Positions 23,893-35,036 of a DNA stretch of 64,000 nt are shown piece by piece. Source of the stretch: Sphaerolaimus hirsutus. Taxonomy: Eukaryota > Nematoda > Chromadorea > Monhysterida > Sphaerolaimidae. The notes beneath the pieces were generated by a model, which was given only the letters and a program-made list of their open reading frames with translations, made no database searches and was not told the DNA's origin. Made by a program: the position numbers and the translations under genes. Positions within the stretch are counted from its first letter, which is position 1. Every line of letters starts with the position of its first letter. Where the stretch lies: NCBI GenBank assembly GCA_964036195.1, contig OZ038450.1, forward strand, positions 1,738,701 to 1,802,700, written 5' to 3'.

Positions 23893-24382
23893 ATATCATT
23901 GATGGAGAATCGGACCTGAAATGATTCAATGTCATAACATTGCATAACATTAGCAACATTAACAACATTAACAACGTCCAAAACCTTTGACACAGCCAAA
24001 TTCCACTTCAAAGCAAAAAAAAGAAGAAAAATCAAAATATCTCACAGCAATTTGATGGTACCCGGGGCGAGTCACTTGACCATCGCACCCCAAAATAATT
24101 TCGGGTTCATCGGGACGCTCGATAACGCAAAATTTGACTCCATTTACATCCTTGGAAAGGTAAGGTTCCATTTCCAGAAAGTTTCGATTTTCAAAAATGC
24201 CCGTCAAATCATACTCGCTCCCCAAATATGCGTCCTGTGTGACAAAAATAAACCTATAAAATTTCAGGATATTTCTATACTTACATGAGCAAAAAAAGAA
24301 AACCCACATGAAAAATTTGAACGGGCGTAAACGGCCTCAAAACCATCGGCGCAGTAAACATCGGTTCACGGTAACTTTCCAT
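23893..24382 (-). pseudogene. Host gene 1, 5' portion (exons 1-3a)
   Basis: The likely start ATG is at 24382. Exon 1 is 24382-24308 (25 codons, MESYREPMFTAPMVLRPF...), exon 2 is 24234-24046 (63 codons) and exon 3 begins at 23915 and runs to the BEL-A junction at 23893. Introns are 73 bp (donor GTGGGT, acceptor CACAG) and 130 bp (donor GTGAGA, acceptor TTTCAG). All joins are phase 0. Exon 2 contains ILGCDGQVTRPGYHQIA, and across the insertion exon 3 contains a related ILCDGQGNKTGPV, suggesting an internal repeat built on CDGQ. An acceptor-like CTGTTTGCAG just before the ATG means an upstream exon is possible. Family unknown. Confidence 0.75.
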
Positions 24383-24862
24383 CGCAACTGCAAACAGAAT
24401 TACACTTAACACTTTGGTAAAAATGTAATAAAAAAGGGGGAAAATATCAATATTCATTCGGTGAACTATACATCAACATCTAAAAGAAAATAGACATTTA
24501 CTGGTAAAACTCACACAAACTTTTGGGCCGGTGCGTTATCACGTTTTACGTTTTGCACGTGCACACGATTGACCACCCCTCAAGATTATTTTTCTTTTTG
24601 AGCAAAATTCCCGAAATTTTACCACCACTATTCTCTTACAAACACCTATTTGAGTTCAAAACTCCACCTTTTTTTGAATCTTGGCAACAGATGACTAACG
24701 CGTTATACACACATTATAACGCGTTACGCGCCTCGATAAACAGAATATATTGAACAGAATAAAAAATGTAGAACCCTCAAAACGCACACAAATAGAAATT
24801 GACATTCAAACAGTTGAAAAGAACGTTAAGATGAATAAAAAACACATCAAACAACAGACAAC
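24383..24862. other. Intergenic region between divergent host genes
   Basis: About 480 bp between the start of host gene 1 (minus) and the first + strand exon of host gene 3. It contains short tandem GCGTTA/ACGCG-like motifs near 24700-24730. It is presumably a shared promoter region, but I see no convincing individual site. The 76-codon + strand frame at 24523 has no coding features. Confidence 0.4.
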
Positions 24863-25187
24863 ATGGCCGGCTCAACCTTCAATGGACCCCGGGCCAATGC
24901 CATTTTGGAGAAAGTCAGCCCAATCACTATCCATACATTTCAAAATGTCGATCATGCAGGGTTTTTCTCCAAAAACTCAGTTATGAACTGTTTGCACAAG
25001 AAAGTGAAAAAATGAAAGCACAAGCCAAAATTGCCAAATTCATGAAAAACAACAATGAATACAAGGGAATGCTCATGGCTAAGGACCACAAAATTGCCAA
25101 GTTAACTCACCGACTGGCCCAGCATTCACATGTCAACTTGATTCCAGGCAGCAAAGTTTGTTTTACACCACAAACCATCTCCAACAG
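24863..25187 (+). pseudogene. Host gene 3, first coding segment with apparent frame change
   Basis: An ATG at 24863 opens MAGSTFNGPRANAILEKVSP..., which stops at 25013-25015. A second frame, open from 24982 to a GT at 25188, continues with protein-like charged helical sequence (ELFAQESEKMKAQAKIAKF, later HRLAQHSHVNLIPGSK). The two frames join if one base is added or removed near 24960-24982. They also join if the 20-base GTTTTTCTCCAAAAACTCAG is removed, which begins GT and ends AG. A frameshift is the simpler explanation. Function unknown. Confidence 0.45.
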
Positions 25188-25289
25188 GTAAAAAAATGGG
25201 GATATATTGATCATAGGTCATTTGGCGCGTGCACGCATTAGCAGCGAGACTGAATCGCCGCTTAATCATCTCGCCTTAACTGTTACAAG

Positions 25290-25450
25290 ATGAAGACACA
25301 GTGGATTGTAGGGTCGATTTTGAGGGTTTTGATGGCTCAAAAAAGGACATGAAACCATCTGAGATAAAACGCACAATTCAGAATGACTTGTGCATACCAT
25401 CAAATGACACCAAAAAGGCTCAGTCGGCTCAATCAACACAGCCAACATTT
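25290..25450 (+). CDS. Host gene 3, exon with acidic/polar product
   Basis: Bounded by an acceptor-like ACAAG and donor GTGAGC. The frame reads ...DCRVDFEGFDGSKKDMKPSE... and ends STQPTF at phase 0, which agrees with the next exon. The incoming phase (one base needed) does not match the preceding segment's two leftover bases, so either that segment is damaged or its donor is elsewhere. Confidence 0.5.
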
Positions 25451-25528
25451 GTGAGCATAGCTTTAGTTGATGTTTTAATTAAGACAACAAAATTGCATCA
25501 AAAGCGAATAAAAATTAATTAATTTTAG

Positions 25529-25717
25529 CCCAACAAACCCCGATACGTGACATGTGGCACCAATAATCTGTTGGCAAGCACCCCCACTTCTCTCACCGCT
25601 GCGCTGGGTCTTTCGGCACATAGTCGTGGGCGCGGCCGCGGGGGACGCAATCATTACCGGATCAAACATGGGCACAACTTCAACGTGGAAATCCCAGGAG
25701 CACATTCAATCCTACTG
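25529..25717 (+). CDS. Host gene 3, exon with RGG-type motif
   Basis: Acceptor TTTTAG, donor GTAAAA, 63 codons with phase 0 at both ends. It begins PNKPRYVTCGTNNLLAS and contains HSRGRGRGGRNHYR, an Arg/Gly-rich segment like those that contact RNA, then ends PGAHSILL. It joins the previous exon in frame. Product unknown; an RNA-binding role is only a suggestion from the RGG-like run. Confidence 0.55.
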
Positions 25718-25913
25718 GTAAAATTGTAAAATTGTAAAAATTGTAAACTTTGGGCCTAAAATAAAACACCATTTCAAGGGCCTCAATGAGGCACAATTTC
25801 AAGTACAAAAGAATTTATTCAATTTAAATAAATAATAAAAATAATTTAATGCATCAAATCATTACTATTCATAGTCATCTAGAATTCACAGTAATGTCCT
25901 TACTTTTTGTCGC

Positions 25914-26180
25914 ATGTCAGACATGACCAGATTCCTGGACGATTACTTCGAATACAAAAAGTCCGCCGACAACACGGTGGAAACTGCAGAACGTGTTGTC
26001 AGCTACACTACGGACAATCAAGAAAACAGCAACATTGCCTTGCTGAGAACTACGGACGCTGACAAAGGCACTTCAATTATGAATTGGAAATTGGAGTCTA
26101 TGAAAAGTATGGTTACGAGAAATGAACAGCCATTGAAACCACTCAAATCGTTACCAGGTCGCAGACTCCCATTCATGTGA
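25914..26180 (+). CDS. Host gene 3 last exon or separate 88-aa small protein
   Basis: ATG at 25914 opens MSDMTRFLDDYFEYKKSADN... and runs to TGA at 26178-26180, ending PLKSLPGRRLPFM. The sequence is polar and helix-prone with no membrane segment. A TTTTTGTCGCATGTCAG acceptor-like site ends at 25920, but splicing there from the previous exon gives a stop. The frame is therefore either an independent small gene or is reached from another donor. AATAAA at 26219-26224 fits a 3' end just downstream. Confidence 0.45.
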   Translation: MSDMTRFLDDYFEYKKSADNTVETAERVVSYTTDNQENSNIALLRTTDADKGTSIMNWKLESMKSMVTRNEQPLKPLKSLPGRRLPFM

Positions 26181-26218
26181 CTTTAATCGTCTTATCGCAA
26201 AAAGAAATCTTGTTTCAA

Positions 26219-26224
26219 AATAAA
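26219..26224 (+). terminator. Poly(A) signal AATAAA
   Basis: Canonical hexamer 39 bases after the stop of the preceding + strand frame, followed by AT-rich sequence. Confidence 0.5.
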
Positions 26225-26429
26225 GGGAAACTCCATTACACCATAACAAGACTTTTTACACTTTCAAATAGGAAAAAAATTAAGTAATTCTAATTTAGGA
26301 CACTTTATTTCATTACACTGTCAAAACACTCCAAAAATTACACTTTCAAAATAGAAAAATTAAGTAATTCTAATTTAGGTCACTCTTGAAATTCATGTCT
26401 AAAATCAATTTTATCATTAAGACACCACG

Positions 26430-26543
26430 ATGACAACCGAGGAACAATCCAGCAGCAGCACGTCCGCACGCATCGACAACCAGGGATACACTCAGGAAGA
26501 GTTAGAGAATATGGACTTCAACAAAGCTTTGAAAAATAATTGA
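26430..26543 (+). CDS. Possible 37-aa ORF or first exon
   Basis: MTTEEQSSSSTSARIDNQGY... to TGA at 26541-26543. The composition (E, Q, S-rich, no stops in a GC-richer island) is more protein-like than the surrounding AT-rich DNA. It could be a first exon with an internal donor. No homologue is recognised. Confidence 0.3.
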   Translation: MTTEEQSSSSTSARIDNQGYTQEELENMDFNKALKNN

Positions 26544-26739
26544 ATTGACATTAGTGATCAAACAGGATTTTCTCTTTCTTTCAGGGTGAGGATGTCGGAT
26601 TATGACATTAAATGTGACATAACTTACAAGTGATCTCTTTCTCTAAATGGACCTATAAAAATAGCCTCATAGGACCAGTAAGACACACTGTGATTGCACT
26701 GAGTACAAATAAACTTCAAAATCCAAAGCCTTGAGCTTT

Positions 26740-27001
26740 ACAGGGGGGTTATTTTTCACCAGAAATTTTAGGTAGGGGTCGTAGTAAGAGGGGCGTTTTA
26801 CATGCCCAAAAATGATAATAATTGTCACCAAACAAGATAAATTAAGGCATATCAACATAGATAGCTAGGTACACATAAATACTAGTCTGTGTAGCGGCGA
26901 TGCAAATTGACTTCAATAAATACACCATGTTCATTACGTACACGAGATGGGAGTATTCGAGGGGGGGTAATTCAAGGGGGGTATTTCGAGGAAATACGGT
27001 A
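26740..27001. mobile_element. MITE-like C/G-tract element, right end only
   Basis: The right terminus GGGTATTTCGAGGAAATACGGTA is present at 26979-27001, but no matching left terminus precedes it. It contains the GGGGGTTATTTTT...CCAGAAATTTT body shared with the other copies. Confidence 0.6.
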
Positions 27002-27539
27002 TATACCATAGGCCGCATGACTTCCGACAGATCGGCTTCAAATAATCTGATCGTGTTTCACATAGACCTTCCTTTGCCCATCCTTCGCAATAGTCGAAGT
27101 AATCTGTGCACCCTGATTGCAGTTTGACACTGGAAATATTGGAATGAAAAGTTTACATAGATCAGAGTACAAGCTAGGATGTCAAGCTAGGATCGATAGG
27201 TATCGGGGGGCGCGCCAGCTTTATCCCTCGCTGCCGAGGGAGGGCGCAAGCGACCCACCCATAATATGGTCAGACACAGCAAAATGCGGAAATTGCAAAA
27301 TTTAGCGCTCAATAACTTCTGAACGCAATAAGTTAGCGCAAAGCCGATACCACCATTGAAAAGCCTGTGTCGGAAAGTACCCCAGTCCAATTTTCAGATT
27401 AAATGGTCAAGTTGAAGGGAAGTTATTACGGATTTTCTTTTTTAGGTTGTGTAGTTGTTGTTGTGGTTCTTGTTCTCCCAACAAACTTGAAACTGCAATA
27501 ACTTCCCTGTAACCCAACCAATTTTCATGAGTAATGGCT

Positions 27540-28380
27540 CATATGAAAGATCATTACATTTACATTTTTGAAATTATTAACATTATTTTCATTCTTATAT
27601 TTTAAATATAAAAAAAAAGTTATTTATTGTTTTTATTTTTATCATGTTATTTTCATTTTTTTATATTTTTTGTATTTTTATTTTTTTATTATGAATTTTT
27701 AAACAAATTTTTTCAATCATGTTATTTTATTATTATAATATTTAATAAATATTTAAATAAAATTTTTTTTTTTTATTGCTTATACTTTTATGTTAATACT
27801 TTTATTTGTATATATACATTTTATTTTATCATTTTATTAATAATTTTTTTCAAGTTTTTCAGTATTTTTTCAGCACTTTACTCATTTATCTATTTTATTT
27901 TTTATTTTTCAAATTTGTATTATTGTAACAATTTTATTTTTTCACGTTCATTTGTCATTTTTAGTATTTTTATTTCATTTTTCATTCATGTGAAATGATT
28001 TTTACTAATTTGATACATTTGACTGTTTATTTATTTGTATTTAACACAAAATTTAACACATGTAAAATTTTATTATTTTAAAAATATTTGATTCTTTTTA
28101 CTCTAATCTTTATTCATAATTGTATTAACTTTTAACTTTTGCTAAGTTTCTACATATAATTGTTTATAACATTATTGTTTTTCAATACTATTTTATATTT
28201 TTATACTATATAATTTTGATACTATTTTAATTTTATATTTATTCATAATTAGATAATGTTTGTAATTTTATTTCTATTAAATTTTTTAAATAAATTTGAT
28301 TTATTTTTATTTTTGTTTATTTTAATTTTATGTTATACTTATTTGTTAAGAAAAAGATATTTAAATTTTTAAATACTCTG
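27540..28380. other. T-rich low-complexity tract
   Basis: About 840 bp dominated by T and A on the + strand (runs such as TTTTTATTTTT). It is repeated in shorter form at 30660-31120. The 123-codon Phe/Tyr/Ile-rich frame at 27627 is a composition artefact. Confidence 0.85.
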
Positions 28381-29436
28381 TGGAGTGCACTATACAGTTT
28401 TCTGAATCATGACATCATTGTTCATTTTAATAATCAATGTATGTATATTTGTGGGCCTGTGGCCCCCCAAAAGAAGTATATCTCATAAAAAATGGCTAAA
28501 GCGAACAAAAAGTGGACACTGCAGTGATGTATTGCAGTCAGGTGTATGCATTTGAATGCAGAAAAGAAATATATCACTTACTATCCTACAGTTGTTTGTC
28601 AGTTTGAGCTCTGAAAAGGAGTATATTACTTATTTTTACACACTGTGGTTGAGCTCTTAATCGAAGTGTATCAAACGTTTCTTCAAGTAACAGTGGTGAA
28701 TTGTAGTACAATTTCACACAACTTTATCACACCAGCATGAGCTGTGTGGAGGTGGCTTGTTAAATTTTTTGAAGTCAATGGCAACACTTCATAAAAATGG
28801 TGCTCTTTTGGAATTGTTAACACTGCTCCATAACAATGGCACCATCTTAGAGTCAATGTGCCTACACACACTAGTTTTCACCGTGACTTCGTGTGAAAAC
28901 TGAAATTTTTTCAAATGCAAATTAATGAACACGGTTGAATGATTTTATTTAATTTTAACTGGAATTTTAATTAATGAAAGTTGAAATTTTAAAACTAAAA
29001 CACATATAGCATACAAAAAGAGAAGGATGGGTGTCGCCATGTCATGTCACCATTTCAGTTTTCACATCGGTCACGGTGAAAACTAGTGTGTGTAGGGCCA
29101 TTGGTGCTAATCCATAAAAATAGTGCGATTTCAGAGTGAATAGTACGACACCACTTTCAGTACCTCCACTTAGAACTTTTACCATTTTGGCATTGTCTGT
29201 GAAACAATTGACATCTAGTTTTCTAGAAAATCCCATTCTGGTTGAAAATTGTGTACACTGGCAATTGATTTTTAGATGTGAATCCATACCAGGTGCCACA
29301 TGACTTTGGACAAGCTATTTCCATCCAAGGATCACATTCACCATCTTTTTCTAGCCATACTGCACACTGCTGGTTTATATCCATGCAAATTGGCTTGGCA
29401 GCTTCGCTGGAAATATTGGCAATGTCAATTTTAAAA
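28381..29436. other. Noncoding part of the repeat block
   Basis: No coding frame is supported. CACCGTGACTTCGTGTGAAAACTGAAAT occurs at 28878 and, in reverse complement and partly changed, near 29055-29090, forming an imperfect inverted repeat about 170 bp apart. The frames at 28683 and 29042 on the minus strand derive from it. Confidence 0.6.
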
Positions 29437-30163
29437 TACCATATTTCCTCGAAATACCCCCAGGGGGTTTATTTTTTCAGAGTGAGAATTTTGAGGGGGT
29501 ATTTCGAGGGGGGGTAATTCGAGGGGGGTATTATTTCGCCAGAAATTTTTGAACTCCCAGTACTAATAACGTACACAGACGTAGAAAAATGCAACAAAAA
29601 CCACTATGTATAAGAGTCTACAGACTTAAATAAGTATGTAGATGGTATAAACTATGTTCTTATGTAACACAGTCATCCTTTTTAACCTGTGTTATGCATT
29701 GCCAGATCACAAAACGTACCTTTTGTCATGTACGTTCTATATACACTCAAGTTGGGGGGGTGGGTATTTCGAGAGTGGCTTATTAATTCATAGTGCCCAT
29801 TTTGAGGGGGGTATTTCGATCGGGGCTTATTTGAGGGGGTGGGGGGGTTATTTTTTGCCAGAAATTTTAGGTAGGGGTCGTAGTAAGAGGGGCGCTTTAC
29901 ATGCCCAAAAATGATAATAAATGTCACCAAACAAGATAAATTAAGGCATATCAACATAGATAGCTACACATAAATACTAGTCTGTGTAGCGGCGATGCAA
30001 ATTGACTCCAATAAATACACATGTTCATTACATACACGATGTACCTTTTTCGAGACGGGGGTATTTCGAGGGGGGGTTATTTTTTCCTCAGCTCGAAAAT
30101 ACCTGGGGGTATTTCGAGGGGGGGGGGGGGTAATTCAAGGGGGTATTTCGAGGAAATACGGTA
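29437..30163. mobile_element. MITE-like element with C/G-tract terminal inverted repeats, 727 bp
   Basis: The left end TACCATATTTCCTCGAAATA and right end TATTTCGAGGAAATACGGTA are inverted repeats, extended inwards by C/G runs. Internal GGGGGTATTTCGAG motifs are spaced through it. TA at both ends could be the target duplication of a Tc1/mariner-type transposase; this is inferred. It has no coding capacity. Confidence 0.7.
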
Positions 30164-31552
30164 TATACCATAGGCCGCACGACTTCCGACAGATCGGCTT
30201 CAAATAATCTGATCGTGTTTCACATAGACCATTCTTTGCCCATCCTTCGCAAGAGTCGGAGTAATCCGTGCACCCTGATTGCAGTTTGACACTGGAAATA
30301 TTGGAATGAAAAGTTTACATAGATCAGAGTACAAGCTAGGATGTCAAGCTAGGATCGATAGGTATCGGGGGGCGCGCCAGCTTTATCCCTCGCTGCCGAG
30401 GGAGGGCGCAAGCGACCCACCCGTAATATGGTCAGACACAGCAAAATGCGGAAATCGCAAAATTTAGCGCTCGATAACTTCTGAACGCAATAAGTTAGCG
30501 CAAAGCCGACTACCGCCATTGAAAAGCCCGTGTCGGAAAGTACCCCCAATCCAATTTTCAGATTAAATGGTCGAGTTGAAGGGAAGGGAAGTTATTACGG
30601 ATTTTCTTTTTATCTCCCGACAAACTTGAAACTGTAATGACTTCCCTGTAACCCAACCAATTTTCATGAGTAATGGCTCATATGAAAGATCATTACATTT
30701 ACATTTTTGAATTAATATCATTATTTTCATTCTTATATTTTAAATATTTTTTTAAATTTTATTTATTATTTTAATTTTATTTTTCATACATTTTTTATTT
30801 TTATCATGTTATTTTCATTTTTTTATATTTTGATTTTATTTTAAATTATTTTTTTAATAATTTTTTTCCATCATGTTATTTTATTATTAGAATATTTAAT
30901 AAATATTTAAATAAAATTTTTATATTTTATTACTTATACTTTTATGTTGATACTTTTATTTGTATATAAATTTTATTTTATCATGTTATTAATTATTTTT
31001 TTCAAGTTTTTCACTGTATTTTTTCAACGCTTTACTCATTTATCTATTTTATTTTTTATTTTTCAAATTTTTATTTTTATAACAATTTTATTTTTTCATG
31101 TTGATTTGTCATTTTTAGTATTCACCGTGACTTCGTGTGAAAACTGAAATTTTTTTCAAATGCAAATTAATGAACACAGTTGAATGATTTTATTTAATTT
31201 TAATTGGAATTTAAATTAATGAAAGTTATAATTTTAAAACTAAAACACATATAGCATACAAAAAGAGAAGGATGGGTACCTCCACTTTGAACTTTTACCA
31301 TATTGGCATTGTCTGTGAAACAATTGACATCTAGTTTTCTAGAAAATCCCATTCTGGTTGAAAATTGTGTACACTTGCAATTAATTTTTAGATGTGAATC
31401 CATACCAGGTGCCGCATGACTTTGGACAAGCTATATCCATCCAAGGATCACATACACCATTTTTTTCTAGCCATACTGCACAGTGCTGGTTTAAATCCAT
31501 GCAAATTGGCTTGGCAGCTTCGCTGGAAATATTGGCAATGTCAATTTTTAAA

Positions 31553-31955
31553 TACCATATTTCCTCAAATTACACCCAGGGGGTTTATTTCGAGGGGGGG
31601 GGGGTAATTCGAGGGGGGGTAATTCGAGGGGGGGTTATTATTTCGCCAGAAATTTTTTGAACTCCCAGTACTAATAACGTACACAGACGTAGAAAAATGC
31701 AACAAAAACCACTATGTATAAGAGTTTACAGACTTAAATAAGTATGTAGATGGTATTAACTATGTTCTATTGTAACACAGTCATTCTTTTTAACCCGTGT
31801 TATGCTTTGCCAGATCACAAAACGTACCTTTTGTCATGTACGTGCTATATACACTCAATTTGGGGGGGTAGGTATTTCGAGGGGGGGTTATAAATTCATA
31901 GTGCCCATTTTGAGGGGGGTATTTCGAGGAGGGGGTAATTCGAGAAAATACGGTA
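31553..31955. mobile_element. MITE-like C/G-tract element, 403 bp
   Basis: It has the same left terminus (TACCATATTTCCTC) and body as 29437-30163, and a slightly diverged right terminus (CGAGAAAATACGGTA). It is shorter because the right half of the body is absent. It sits at the equivalent place in the second tandem block. Confidence 0.68.
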
Positions 31956-33500
31956 GGTATATGGATGATGGAAGTGATTGAGGAATCAATTGTACCAAAG
32001 TTTGCATGCTTTTTTGCAGATGGCTTCCATATATGTGGAAAATTCTGCACTATTACAATGTCCTAATTCCTCCCAGTGACTGCAGCGTACATCTTTGTCA
32101 ACACATACCTCTGCGTTATCTGCGAATTGCAAAATAGTGACTGTTTATAATTTTCAGGTGCTTGATACTGTTCATGCACCCAGCCATTTGTGTCTTACAT
32201 TGGCAGAATGCAGCAGACAGCTAAGGCATGCATGCAACTCTCACAATATATTGGAAAATTATATCACTGGTAAGATTCGAACATAAAACATTTGGATGCA
32301 GAAGATTTTGTCAACGTTTTTTTACATTGACATCTTTCGCGCCCATCAAAGAGGTGGGACTTTCGAGGGGTTACCGTATTACCCATAATATAAGGTATAC
32401 CTTTTATTTATTTCGTCAGTTTTTTACGCGTTTTGGTATATATACCTTATATTAGAGGTACACCTTATATTGTTTTCATCAGATTTTTCAAACATATTAC
32501 CAAATGTGAAAAACAACTCAGTTCATTTTATTGGACTGGAATGTAACGAATTGGTGAACCAGGCCTTATACAAATTGACACAGAGTTCTCTGAGTGCCCT
32601 TCGGCCAACGATGAAAAAAAACAGAAATTGAACACAGAAACTCATTGAGTTTCTGTGTTTTTGTTTTACACAGAAACATAGAAACTCACAAATTTTGAAA
32701 AACTCAAAACTCAAATGAGTTTTTTTTTGGAGAACACAGAAACACAGAAACACGGAAACACAGAAAAGTTTTTTGAGTTTTTGAGTTTTTTTCAGCGAAG
32801 TGGTTGAACACATTTTCAGAATGCACATGAATTCAGTTTAACTAAACAAGATAAGATATGCATGTATAGCATGTAAATATGTACATAATGTATTCATATT
32901 TTATGATAGAACAAAAAATAAATTAAAGATCTCCTGGTGGACATGTTTAAATAAAGTTGTAGTTCAAATCAATTCTGTAGTCTTCCATACAGTCCACATC
33001 CATTGAAGAATTTTGGAGTAGTGCGTAAATTGTCATTTGTGAGCATTTTGTTGATGCTGTTGTTGCGATGTGGGTGGATGTCCTTATTGAGGACATTTTT
33101 ACGGACTTTTTCTACACTTGAATGAATACACATATGTTATGTGGGGTTAAAACATGTGCAAAACCAATATTTTATAAGAAAACCATTGTTTCCACATCAA
33201 AATGCTGTAAATCAGGGGCGCACCATGTTCTACTGCAGGAGTCGGTGTGTCGCGCAGATTTCAAACGTGTTATATCGATGTTAAATGGTGTGTTCCTTAT
33301 ACAGCACGACTCACTGATTATGGATCCGCTTAGAATTCCAAATAACAAAAATTTATGGAAGATGACTTACTAGCGCATGACACTATATTGTCTCATAATA
33401 TATAATTTTTTTAAATGTTGTGCGATCGCTCTTCAATTTGCCATGCGCATTTGAAAACATTTCCTGATACCGCATGCAAAAAATCACATTCCCAGGTCAT
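31956..33500. other. Intergenic, AT-rich, no gene seen
   Basis: It contains an inverted arrangement of AATATAAGGTATACC-type sequence at about 32385-32475. It also has an ACACAGAAAC-rich low-complexity stretch at 32620-32770, which makes the spurious Cys/Phe/Leu-rich minus frame at 32523. No exon with convincing splice sites was found. Confidence 0.5.
32631..32659. repeat. Perfect 14-bp inverted repeat (hairpin)
   Basis: AACACAGAAACTCA, one base, TGAGTTTCTGTGTT. It lies inside an ACAGAAAC-rich simple-sequence region and is probably a by-product of it. Confidence 0.7.
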
Positions 33501-34480
33501 CTGTGTCAATAGTTATGACACCGGGCTATTTCAACTTGTGCACAAGTGGAATAAGAATATCACTTGTGCACAAGTAACTGCATTTGCGGAGACAGCTTTT
33601 TTGTTTCGTATACAAAGCAAAATGCACTTGTGCACAAATCCACGTGACTACCGGACCGGAGTACCGGAACTGTAATTAAATGAAATTTTCCGGTCCGCCA
33701 GTGAAGTGTGTTGCGGAGAGATTAATTGTGGAATGTATTTAAGCAGATTTGGCCTGATCCGCAAGTGAAGTGTGTTGCGCATCGGCAAACTTAGGGGTGT
33801 AATTAAAGAGACATTGTGTTGTGCACTAGTAACTCATATCGCGCATCTCAAGTTCGATTTGGCTACTGATAGAAATGCAAAAAAGAGGTCATAAATAGAT
33901 GAAAACATAAGTACAAGTTCAGGAATCGTTGAATGTAACACACTTAGGTGCCGCAAATGAATAAATTTGCAAATGTAAACCACTAAGTAGCAAGTTACGT
34001 AAATTAAGCAGATTAATGCGTGTGAACTGGAAATAGAACACACGTTGTACTTAAAATGCACTTGCATATATAAATAGAGCAATCGATAAGTGTTCCAGCG
34101 CACCCAACCCACTTTAATTACTCACTCGATGCATTTATCGATGAATATATGCAGTCAATTGTAGCAATGTGAAATAAGCAGATGTAGTGATTGGGGACAT
34201 TTGGTGCAGAGAATTATTGACTGCATCAAATGCGGATTGTGCAAGTATAAATTTGTGTTGCAACTGGAATGTGTGAAGTGTTTATTGGAAGTACAGGTGA
34301 CACATTTCTAATTCAAATAGACATAAATAAAAAAAACATTAGAGAATTAATTAGTAGGACATTGGTGAACGTTTTACACCTTTTTGAAAACATTTTTCAT
34401 ATTTCAAGTCAAAGAGACTTGTGCACAACACATGTTACTAGTGCAGAAGTCAATTTTCCATAATCAACATCAATCGCTTT

Positions 34481-34798
34481 GACTTGAAGCAGAGGAGATA
34501 TGTTTTCGTTCAAATCAATCAAATTAAATCATTTTGTCAACAATTAAACTTGTGCACAAGTCACGTGTGTCGTGCACAAGTCGCCATGACTTGAAGCAGA
34601 GGTGATACGTTTTTGTTCAAATCAATCAAATTAAATCATTTTGTCAACAATTAGACTAGTGCACAAGTCACGTGTGTCGTGCACAAGTCGCCATGACTTG
34701 AAGCAGAGGTGATACGTTTTTGTTCAAATCAATCAAATTAAATCATTTTGTCAACAATTAGACTTGTGCACAAGTCACGTGTGTCGTGCACAAGTTGC
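34481..34798. repeat. Tandem array, three 106-bp units
   Basis: GACTTGAAGCAGAGG begins units at about 34481, 34587 and 34693, with a fourth start at 34799. Each unit carries two TTGTGCACAAG-type palindromes. Units two and three are nearly identical, which indicates recent expansion. Confidence 0.88.
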
Positions 34799-35036
34799 TT
34801 TGACTTGAAGCCGAGGAGATCAATAACAGAAACACGTCCATGCAATCTGTACATGATCTGACACGCTGGGAGCGTCCCCGTCGCTCAGATCGGACACCTC
34901 GTTGGAGGTGACTAATGCCCAGCTAATTTTTCTGATGTCAATTTCTGATTTCTGCTAATGTCAATATAAGTCATTTTCACCAACTGCGCAAAATATACGG
35001 TCAAAATAATGGGCAAAATAACGAGGAACGAGGTAT

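Larger units (their letters stand above)
26690..31960. repeat. Tandem duplication of a ~3.1 kb repeat block, second copy internally deleted
   Basis: Landmarks recur in the same order and orientation: GTAGGGGTCGTAGTAAGAGG (26772; 29872), GGGGGGCGCGCCAGC (27204; 30366), a T-rich tract (27540-28380; 30660-31120), CACCGTGACTTCGTGTGAAA (28878; 31123) and GATGTGAATCCATACCAGGT (29274; 31390). The spacing is about 3.1 kb at the left end and only about 2.1 kb at the right, so copy 2 lacks about 1 kb (equivalent to roughly 28000-28880). No gene is visible. Short frames near 27117 and 30279 are the same noncoding repeat. Confidence 0.85.

Noticed and set aside
27627-27998. 123-codon Phe/Tyr-rich ORF
   Set aside because: It lies in a T-rich low-complexity tract. 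Its composition explains the open frame, and no start context or splice signals were found.
26740-32000. Short ORFs containing GGVFRGG-like or SPSLPREGAS-like peptides
   Set aside because: They recur only because the DNA repeat recurs, and frame is not kept between copies.
32523-32828. 101-codon Cys/Phe-rich minus ORF
   Set aside because: It arises from ACACAGAAAC simple sequence.
34481-34798. Regular ~106-bp repeats considered as a CRISPR array
   Set aside because: Whole units are repeated without variable spacers, there are no cas genes, and the context is eukaryotic.
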